Shown: positions 6,721-11,018 of the stretch, in pieces
Position numbering within the stretch: position 1 is the first letter of the stretch
Layout: each line of letters opens with the position of its first letter
Assembly (NCBI GenBank): GCA_028700345.1
Contig: JAQVSW010000017.1
Span: forward strand, 1 to 11,018
Length of the DNA stretch: 11,018 bases
Reading direction: 5' to 3'
Origin: Candidatus Shapirobacteria bacterium
Lineage (GTDB): Bacteria > Patescibacteriota > Microgenomatia > UBA12405
Notes under the pieces: generated by a model
Databases searched by the model: none
Seen by the model: only the letters and a program-made list of their open reading frames with translations
What the model was told of the DNA's origin: nothing
Translations under genes and position numbers: made by a program

Positions 6721-7383
6721 ATGGAAATAGTCTTTGACAAAGTTACTAAAAATTACGGTCCTATCAATGTTTTTGAGGATCTCGAATTAAAAATTGAGCC
6801 TGGAGAATTTATTTTTGTCACTGGACCTAGTGGCTCAGGCAAATCTACTCTAATCAAATTAATTTTAAATCAGATCAAGCCCAGTAGTGGTGATGTCCTT
6901 ATTAATGGCGTGGCTATAAATCATCTCAAAAGTAAAAGTGAAATCGATAAAATTAGGCGTAAAATAGGCGTCGTTTTTCAGGATTATCAGCTAATTAACG
7001 ATTTGACTATTGAAGAAAATATTGCCTTAAATCTGGATATTATCAATTATCCTCAAAATAAAATTCTTTCTCGAATCGATGAGGTGGTCAAAATGGTCAA
7101 GCTCCAGCATCGTCATTTCCTTTTCCCTTCTCAGCTTTCCGGTGGTGAGCTTCAAAGGGCTTGTCTGGCTCGAGCTCTAAGCATTGAGCCTGAAGTTATT
7201 TTAGCTGATGAACCGACTGGTAATTTAGATTCTGCCAACGCCTGGAATTTATTAAAAATCTTTAAAGATATTAATAAAAATTTAAAAACTACTATTATAA
7301 TGACGACCCACAATCCTGATTTTATTGAATCTTTAGATAAAAAAATTATTAATTTAGGAAAAAGCGAGCATGGGATTACTTAA
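6721..7383 (+). CDS. ftsE: Cell division ATP-binding protein FtsE
   Basis: The 220-residue ABC ATPase partners FtsX at the division site; ATP cycling is transmitted through FtsX to control a periplasmic or extracellular murein hydrolase. Visible motifs are Walker A GPSGSGKST at 35-43, Q-loop Q87 in VVFQDYQ, signature LSGGE at 139-143, Walker B VILADEP at 159-165, D-loop NLD at 168-170 and the switch His in TTHN at 197. Length and motif spacing are typical of FtsE. Similar small ABC ATPases such as LolD or MacB-type exist, but the next gene is a clear FtsX, which decides the call. The gene follows the OB-like gene by 3 bp and overlaps ftsX by 14 bp. Confidence 0.95.
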   Translation: MEIVFDKVTKNYGPINVFEDLELKIEPGEFIFVTGPSGSGKSTLIKLILNQIKPSSGDVLINGVAINHLKSKSEIDKIRRKIGVVFQDYQLINDLTIEENIALNLDIINYPQNKILSRIDEVVKMVKLQHRHFLFPSQLSGGELQRACLARALSIEPEVILADEPTGNLDSANAWNLLKIFKDINKNLKTTIIMTTHNPDFIESLDKKIINLGKSEHGIT

Positions 7384-8242
7384 ACTTACTCTTCACCACA
7401 TTCGCCGTTCTCCTTTTCAAAGTGCGATTGCTTTTTTAACTGTTTTTACGTGTTTTTTTATTTTAAACTTTTTCCTTTTAGTTAATCGTGGCCTTAGTGG
7501 AGTTTTAAATCATTTTGAAAGCAAGCCAGAGATTACTATTTTTCTCAAAGATGGACTTGATGAGGCTAAGGTAGAATCAATTCAAAAAGAACTGGCCTCC
7601 TATCCTGAAGTCAAAGAAATTCGCTATATTTCCAAAGAAAAAGCTCTTTCTCTTTACAAAGAAATGAATAAAGATAATCCACTTTTAACCGAAATGGTGA
7701 CTGCCTCAATTTTGCCCGCCTCTTTTGAAGTCTCAGCTTTTAATCCCAAAGTTCTCGAAGATATTGCTCAAAACTTTTCTTCCAAAAAAGATATCGTTGA
7801 TGAAATTATTTATCAAAAAGATATTATCCAGTCTCTTCTCTCCTGGACAAAAATTATTCGTCAGTCAGGACTTGTCTTGATTAGTGTCTCTGTTTTAATC
7901 GTCTTTGTCATGATTTTTACTCTGATCGGGATGAAAATAAACAATCGCAAAGATGAAATTAAAATTTCCAGACTTCTCGGTGCTTCAAAATTTTATGTCA
8001 AGCGCCCCTTTTTACTCGAAGGTGTAATCTATGGCTTTTTTGGCTCACTTTTGGGTTTTCTTTTAAGCTTTTTAATTATTTATAATCTTCGTTCTCTCAT
8101 TAATGCTTTTTTCCAACCTATTATTTTTGTTTCTGAGCTAAGTCTCTTTGAGCCTCTTCTTCTAGCTATAGAAATCCTCCTCGGTATTCTGATTGGTTTA
8201 TCTGCTAGTTGGCTCGGGGCTAGAAGATATATCAAATGGTAA
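7370..8242 (+). CDS. ftsX: Cell division protein FtsX
   Basis: The 290-residue permease-like protein shows the FtsX layout: a short cytoplasmic N-terminus, TM1 (about 18-39), an extracytoplasmic domain (about 45-160), and TM2-TM4 at about 167-188, 216-239 and 258-281. The outer domain carries the usual ITIFLKD start (55-61) and LPASFEV at 115-121. The cytoplasmic loop NRKDEIKISRLLGAS (192-206) is the family hallmark that contacts FtsE. In known systems the outer domain binds the coiled coil of EnvC, PcsB or RipC and switches on peptidoglycan cleavage during septation. The neighbouring coiled-coil M23 gene fits that role: its ATG overlaps the ftsX stop (ATGGTAA). The start overlaps ftsE by 14 bp with only a weak AGGA upstream, so translational coupling is likely. 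Confidence 0.95.
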   Translation: MGLLKLTLHHIRRSPFQSAIAFLTVFTCFFILNFFLLVNRGLSGVLNHFESKPEITIFLKDGLDEAKVESIQKELASYPEVKEIRYISKEKALSLYKEMNKDNPLLTEMVTASILPASFEVSAFNPKVLEDIAQNFSSKKDIVDEIIYQKDIIQSLLSWTKIIRQSGLVLISVSVLIVFVMIFTLIGMKINNRKDEIKISRLLGASKFYVKRPFLLEGVIYGFFGSLLGFLLSFLIIYNLRSLINAFFQPIIFVSELSLFEPLLLAIEILLGILIGLSASWLGARRYIKW

Positions 8243-9357
8243 AAAAAATATTTTTAATTTTATCTCTCTTTTTTCTGACTTTTTCTATTCCAATTAGGGC
8301 TGAATCCACTGAAGAATTGGGAAAGCAAATTGAGGAGTATACTCAAAAACTTTTTGAACTGGCAAAGTCAAAAAACACTCTTAGCAATCAAATCAAAATA
8401 TTTGATACTCAAATTGCTCAAACTCAGTTAAAAATAAAGCAAACTAGCAATAGTATTGATATTTTAAAAAAAGACATTAGTGATTTAAGCGTCAAAATTG
8501 GCGATTTAGACATTTCTCTTAATCAACTTTCCGCTATTTATATTCAAGAAATTGCTCAAAATTACAAGCTTCCCAAGAGAATTCCGCTTTTAAGTCTAAT
8601 TAGCTCTGGTTCTTTTAATAATTTTTTTGAAAATTATAAATATCTTTCTATCATTCAAAAAAATAGTCAAGAAAATCTTTTAAACTTAGAAACCACTCGC
8701 ACCAATCTTGATCTTCAAAAACAAGCCAAAGCTGAAAAACAAAAGGAGCTTGAGATTATGGAAAAACAACTTGCCTCACAGCAAAAAAGCCTAGCCACTC
8801 AAAAAAGTTCAAAAGTTGGACTTCTGGAAATTACCCGAAATGATGAAGTTCGTTATCAAAAGTTAAAAGCGGCTGCCGAAGAAGAACTCAGTTCTCTTTT
8901 AAATGCTACTTTTAAAGACAAGAGAAATGTTAAAAAAGGTGAATTAATCGGTGTTATGGGTAACACTGGTTATTCATTCGGTGATCATCTTCATTTTGGA
9001 CTTTATAATCTCAGTGAAAGCCATATTGCTTCATGGTCTTATGCCAATGATATTGATGCCACCGATTATTTAAACCAACACCGCTGGCCGATGAACGGTG
9101 TTGATTCCATTGGTGATGTCTGTGGTGCCAATGCGACCACAAATTGTATTACCCAGCTTCGTGGTCATACTCCCTATGCCTATCTTTACTCAGATCGTTT
9201 TCATCACGGTCTTGACATGGTTTCCAGTGATAAGAGAGTTTTTGCGATTGAAGATGGGGTTGCCTATACTTATCGAAACGCCAAATCATCACTAGGCAAT
9301 CACGTCAAGCTCTTCCACCCCGACGGTAAAATGTCCCTTTATCTCCATTTACAATAA
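8236..9357 (+). CDS. EnvC-like secreted coiled-coil protein with circularly permuted M23 (LytM) peptidase domain
   Basis: The 373-residue protein has a signal peptide (1-22, cleavage likely after IRA), a long Gln/Lys-rich coiled-coil region (about 24-110 and 140-220, interrupted by LPKRIPLLSLISSGS at 112-126), then an M23 zinc-peptidase domain. The domain order is reversed. NVKKGELIGVMGNTGYSFGDHLHF (231-254), normally the second half with the HxH metal ligand, comes first (HLH at 251-253). RWP (283-285), FHHGLD (322-327, the HxxxD motif), a GNHVKLFHPDG strand-turn and YLHLQ (369-373) come last. The order HxxxD-YxHL-VKKGE-HLH is thus rotated, with all expected catalytic and metal residues kept, so it is probably active. 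Coupled to ftsX, it is the inferred FtsEX-controlled septal peptidoglycan hydrolase. The coiled coil is the likely FtsX contact, as in EnvC. Confidence 0.88.
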   Translation: MVKKIFLILSLFFLTFSIPIRAESTEELGKQIEEYTQKLFELAKSKNTLSNQIKIFDTQIAQTQLKIKQTSNSIDILKKDISDLSVKIGDLDISLNQLSAIYIQEIAQNYKLPKRIPLLSLISSGSFNNFFENYKYLSIIQKNSQENLLNLETTRTNLDLQKQAKAEKQKELEIMEKQLASQQKSLATQKSSKVGLLEITRNDEVRYQKLKAAAEEELSSLLNATFKDKRNVKKGELIGVMGNTGYSFGDHLHFGLYNLSESHIASWSYANDIDATDYLNQHRWPMNGVDSIGDVCGANATTNCITQLRGHTPYAYLYSDRFHHGLDMVSSDKRVFAIEDGVAYTYRNAKSSLGNHVKLFHPDGKMSLYLHLQ

Positions 9358-9412
9358 GATAAGCCCTCCTTGTCAAGGGAGGGTGCCCGCAGGGCAGGTG
9401 GGTTTACAATAA
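9348..9412. mobile_element. REP/MITE-like palindromic element flanked by 10-bp direct repeats
   Basis: A GC-rich 45-bp segment (9358-9402) in AT-rich surroundings is flanked by identical copies of TTTACAATAA (9348-9357 and 9403-9412), which looks like a target-site duplication. The element contains two hairpins: CCCTCC/GGAGGG (9364-9369 with 9378-9383) and TGCCC/GGGCA (9384-9388 with 9392-9396). The outer ends 9361-9369 and 9397-9405 are imperfect inverted repeats (7 of 9 positions match, with a further G-U pair possible). The left direct repeat includes the last codons and stop of the M23 gene, so removing the insert would leave that gene unchanged and put its stop right beside the terminator hairpin. 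No transposase is present, so any mobility would depend on another enzyme. Confidence 0.6.
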
Positions 9413-9440
9413 AAATCCCCCGCCTTTCAACAGGGGATTT
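9413..9440 (-). terminator. Rho-independent terminator of the DUF11 gene, possibly bidirectional
   Basis: AAATCCCC (9413-9420) pairs with GGGGATTT (9433-9440), an 8-bp stem with a 12-nt loop. On the minus strand the stem is followed by a further TT and then ATT, giving a U-rich run, so it suits the DUF11-type gene ending at 9494. On the plus strand the only U-tract is part of the stem, so termination of the M23 operon is possible but weaker. Confidence 0.65.
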
Positions 9441-9450
9441 ACTATTCAAT

Positions 9451-9490
9451 TATTTATCTATTAATCTATTTATCTATTTATCTATTTATC
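9451..9490. repeat. Five tandem copies of an 8-bp repeat (TATTTATC)
   Basis: Octamers start at 9451, 9459, 9467, 9475 and 9483; four are identical and the second differs by one base. They occupy the 3' untranslated region between the DUF11 stop and its terminator. Slippage during replication could change copy number. Confidence 0.8.
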
Positions 9491-9493
9491 TCT

Positions 9494-10084
9494 TTAGTAT
9501 CCTCTAGCAACTTTTCTCATAGCCAGAGCAATTACAGACAGACTCAAAACTATGGCTGACTTTACCACTAAATCGGTATTACCAGTTACTGGAATTACCT
9601 TTCCGTTTAAATAAAATGTAGCTGTATCTTTGTCATAAACATTGTTATTTTTTACATCCACGACATTTGTCTGAGAATTCCAGGTACTAGAATTAATGAC
9701 CTTGGTTCTAATGGTAAAAGTTCTACTTTCACCAGCTTCTAGCTTATCAATCTTCCACACTATTTGACGATTAGTTTTGTCAATTTCTCCTGGAGCTAAA
9801 ATTATTTGATTAACAACAGGGTAATAATCGGTAACGACTAGATCGTAAAGGATATCTTTACCAGTATTTTCAACCACAACTCTGTAGTCAACAATATCGT
9901 CGTTAACAAAGATTTTTTGATCTTGGCTAATGTTGTCATAAAAATTAGAATCATTTATAGGTCTAATTTTTTTATCAATCGAAATATTATAATTTATTTC
10001 TCCCTGAGAGTAAGCATCAGCAAATACTCCACTAGGAAAAACCAAAGCGGTCAAAAGCATTAGAGTTAAAATTATTTTTTTCAT
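9494..10084 (-). CDS. Secreted DUF11-domain surface protein with IPVTG sortase-like tail
   Basis: The 196-residue protein has a signal peptide (1-22, MKKIILTLML to VFA, cleavage before DAYS), one beta-rich DUF11-type domain, and a C-terminal anchor. Domain hallmarks are VDYRVVVENTG (65-75), YDLVVTDYYP (80-89) and LEAGESRTFTIRTKV (115-129). The tail has IPVTG at 164-168, a hydrophobic helix (about 171-188) and a short basic end (RKVARGY). That order matches a sorting signal, with I in place of L, though a plain C-terminal membrane anchor is also possible. The ATG at 10084 is preferred over an in-frame TTG at 10099 because it begins the signal peptide directly. Unlike its neighbours it has a canonical -35/-10 promoter and a leader of about 27 nt. 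Its role may be surface display or adhesion; this is inference. Confidence 0.8.
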   Translation of the reverse strand: MKKIILTLMLLTALVFPSGVFADAYSQGEINYNISIDKKIRPINDSNFYDNISQDQKIFVNDDIVDYRVVVENTGKDILYDLVVTDYYPVVNQIILAPGEIDKTNRQIVWKIDKLEAGESRTFTIRTKVINSSTWNSQTNVVDVKNNNVYDKDTATFYLNGKVIPVTGNTDLVVKSAIVLSLSVIALAMRKVARGY

Positions 10085-10117
10085 ATAAATAAATGACAAT
10101 AACTATTATTAGAGGAT

Positions 10118-10145
10118 ATTATACTCAATTTTTCTCAGGAGTCAA
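10118..10145 (-). promoter_or_regulatory. Canonical sigma70-type promoter of the DUF11 gene
   Basis: On the minus strand TTGACT (complement of 10140-10145) is separated by 16 nt from a perfect TATAAT (complement of 10118-10123). Initiation would give a leader of about 27 nt before the ATG, with no clear Shine-Dalgarno sequence. It lies within the 82-bp spacer shared with the divergent GT2 gene. Confidence 0.7.
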
Positions 10146-10151
10146 GTCATT

Positions 10152-10160
10152 TGCTATACT
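10152..10160 (+). promoter_or_regulatory. Extended -10 promoter of the GT2 gene (probably leaderless)
   Basis: TG-C-TATACT ends 6 nt before the ATG at 10167. No convincing -35 is seen. The element lies 7 nt from the -35 of the divergent DUF11 promoter, so the two polymerase footprints would overlap. Confidence 0.55.
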
Positions 10161-10166
10161 TTCATT

Positions 10167-10892
10167 ATGAAAAATTATTTAATCGATGAACTTTCTGTAT
10201 TTTTTCCCTGTTATAACGAAGAAAAGAATATCGAGGCTACTGTTGACAAAGCTGTCAAAGTTCTCGAAAAAACGGCAAAAAAGTGGGAAATTATTATTGT
10301 CAACGATGGCTCCAAAGATAAGACAGGAGATGTCGCTTTAAAAATTAAAAAGAAATATCCAAATATTAAAATAGTGACTCACAGCCCCAACCGTGGCTAT
10401 GGCGGCGCCTTTAAAAGTGGCCTTTACAGTGCCAAGTATCAATGGATAAGCTTCACTGATTCTGATGGACAATTTGATTTTTCCGAAATTAAAAACTTTA
10501 TTGCCACTCAAAGAAAGACCAAGGCAGATATTGTAATTGGATATTATCTCGGGCGTAAAGTTTCAAAAGCAGTGATTATTTCTTCTAAAATATGGGAATT
10601 AATTGTCTTTATCCTCTTTGGGCTCAAAGTCAAAGATATTGACTGTGGCTTTAAATTTATCAGTAAAAAAGTAGTTGATAGTATTCCCAAATTAGAGGCC
10701 GAAAGGGGAGCCTTTATTAGTAGTGAGTTTCTCATTAAAGCTAAAAAAGCCGGTTTTAAAATAGTCGAAATCGGTGTTCATCACTATCCGCGGACCGAGG
10801 GTCAAGCCACAGGCCGTCAGCTCAAAGTCATCCTCAAAAGTTTTTCCGATCTTTTCAGACTTTGGTTCAAAATTAATTTTACTCGTGTTTAA
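10167..10892 (+). CDS. Family 2 glycosyltransferase, DPM1-like (polyprenyl-phosphate sugar synthase type)
   Basis: The 241-residue protein is a GT-A fold glycosyltransferase of family 2. Motifs include FPCYNEEKNIE at 13-23, VNDGSKDKT at 45-53 (nucleotide-sugar binding), NRGYGGAFKSG at 75-85, the DxD-type metal motif TDSDGQFD at 97-104 (D98, D100) and DIDCGFKF at 157-164. This pattern and the absence of C-terminal transmembrane helices suit dolichol/polyprenyl-phosphate mannose or glucose synthases such as DPM1, which charge a lipid carrier on the cytoplasmic face. The next gene, a GT39-like membrane protein that could use such a carrier, overlaps it by 8 bp, which supports this reading. The sugar is not known. 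Transcription probably starts at the ATG from the extended -10. Confidence 0.92.
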   Translation: MKNYLIDELSVFFPCYNEEKNIEATVDKAVKVLEKTAKKWEIIIVNDGSKDKTGDVALKIKKKYPNIKIVTHSPNRGYGGAFKSGLYSAKYQWISFTDSDGQFDFSEIKNFIATQRKTKADIVIGYYLGRKVSKAVIISSKIWELIVFILFGLKVKDIDCGFKFISKKVVDSIPKLEAERGAFISSEFLIKAKKAGFKIVEIGVHHYPRTEGQATGRQLKVILKSFSDLFRLWFKINFTRV

Positions 10893-11018
10893 AAAATTCT
10901 TAACTAAAAATTGGCTTTTGCTCCTTATTCTACTAATTACTGCTTTTTGCCGTCTTTACCGTATTTCAGATTATATGGAATTTCTTGGTGATCAAGGTCG
11001 AGATGTGGTCATTGTTCG
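10885..11018 (+). CDS. N-terminus of a GT39-like membrane glycosyltransferase (cut by window end)
   Basis: From a GTG at 10885 the frame stays open to the window end (44 codons). It gives a basic start (MFKKFLTK), a strongly hydrophobic first helix (WLLLLILLITAFC), then RLYRISDYMEFLGDQGRD. An arginine soon after TM1 and a GDQGRD stretch at the first outer loop, where family GT39/PMT and ArnT-like enzymes have acidic catalytic residues, suggest a polyprenyl-phosphate-sugar dependent transferase. The GTG overlaps the GT2 stop by 8 bp, so translation is probably coupled. Only the first helix and loop are visible, so the family is tentative. Confidence 0.6.
   Translation, partial: MFKKFLTKNWLLLLILLITAFCRLYRISDYMEFLGDQGRDVVIV

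Noticed and set aside
9340..9357. M23 protein truncated by the palindromic insertion
   Set aside because: The stop codon lies inside the direct repeat, so it would have been present before the insertion; the missing-looking C-terminal half is instead found earlier in the protein.
9358..9402. CRISPR repeat or attachment site
   Set aside because: Only one copy with no spacers, no cas genes, and no tRNA or integrase nearby.
10085..10099. Upstream TTG start for the DUF11 gene adding five residues
   Set aside because: The signal peptide begins properly at the ATG at 10084 (MKK...), and the extra residues would put an uncharged stretch before the basic start.
1..11018. UGA recoded as glycine, as in some candidate phyla
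   Set aside because: RF2 is present and several genes end in TGA exactly at the expected C-terminus or at an overlapping start.

Overview
The window looks like a stretch of chromosome from a small-genome, AT-rich bacterium. The most likely source is a member of the Candidate Phyla Radiation (Patescibacteria), perhaps Microgenomates. This is inferred from gene style: very tight packing, start/stop overlaps at most junctions, many short single-span membrane or secreted proteins, a cyclophilin lipoprotein, an LCP protein, and a GT2 gene running straight into a GT39-like gene. The standard code fits, because RF2 is present and several genes end in TGA. No rRNA, tRNA or CRISPR array is visible.

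Layout. At the left edge the 3' end of a DUF5665-like membrane gene (+) overlaps the 3' end of typA/bipA (-). TypA diverges, across only 29 bp, from a long forward series (2067-9357). The first block holds envelope or secreted proteins: a C39-like peptidase-fold protein, a cyclophilin lipoprotein, an anchored CPHC thioredoxin-fold protein and a small membrane protein. prfB (RF2, with no programmed frameshift) and an LCP-family ligase follow. A membrane-anchored protein of unknown function then leads into ftsE-ftsX and an EnvC-like coiled-coil/M23 protein. A 136-bp convergent intergenic region holds a REP/MITE-like palindromic element flanked by a 10-bp direct repeat, a terminator hairpin for the minus strand, and an 8-bp tandem repeat. 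A minus-strand DUF11-type secreted protein with an IPVTG sortase-like tail is next. It diverges from a DPM1-like GT2 gene that overlaps the start of a GT39-like membrane protein cut off by the window.

How the genes may work together. FtsE (ATPase), FtsX (permease-like) and the coiled-coil M23 protein form the classical cell-division peptidoglycan hydrolase module, here translationally coupled by overlaps. LCP protein, GT2 and GT39-like genes suggest assembly of surface glycopolymer. The cyclophilin and thioredoxin-fold proteins could help fold exported proteins.

The two most notable observations follow. (1) The M23 domain is in circularly permuted order: the HxH half comes before the HxxxD half, with all metal and catalytic motifs kept. 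(2) Six genes have a -10-like hexamer ending 5-7 nt before the start codon, five of them with an extended TGn, which points to leaderless transcription. Only prfB has a clear Shine-Dalgarno sequence.
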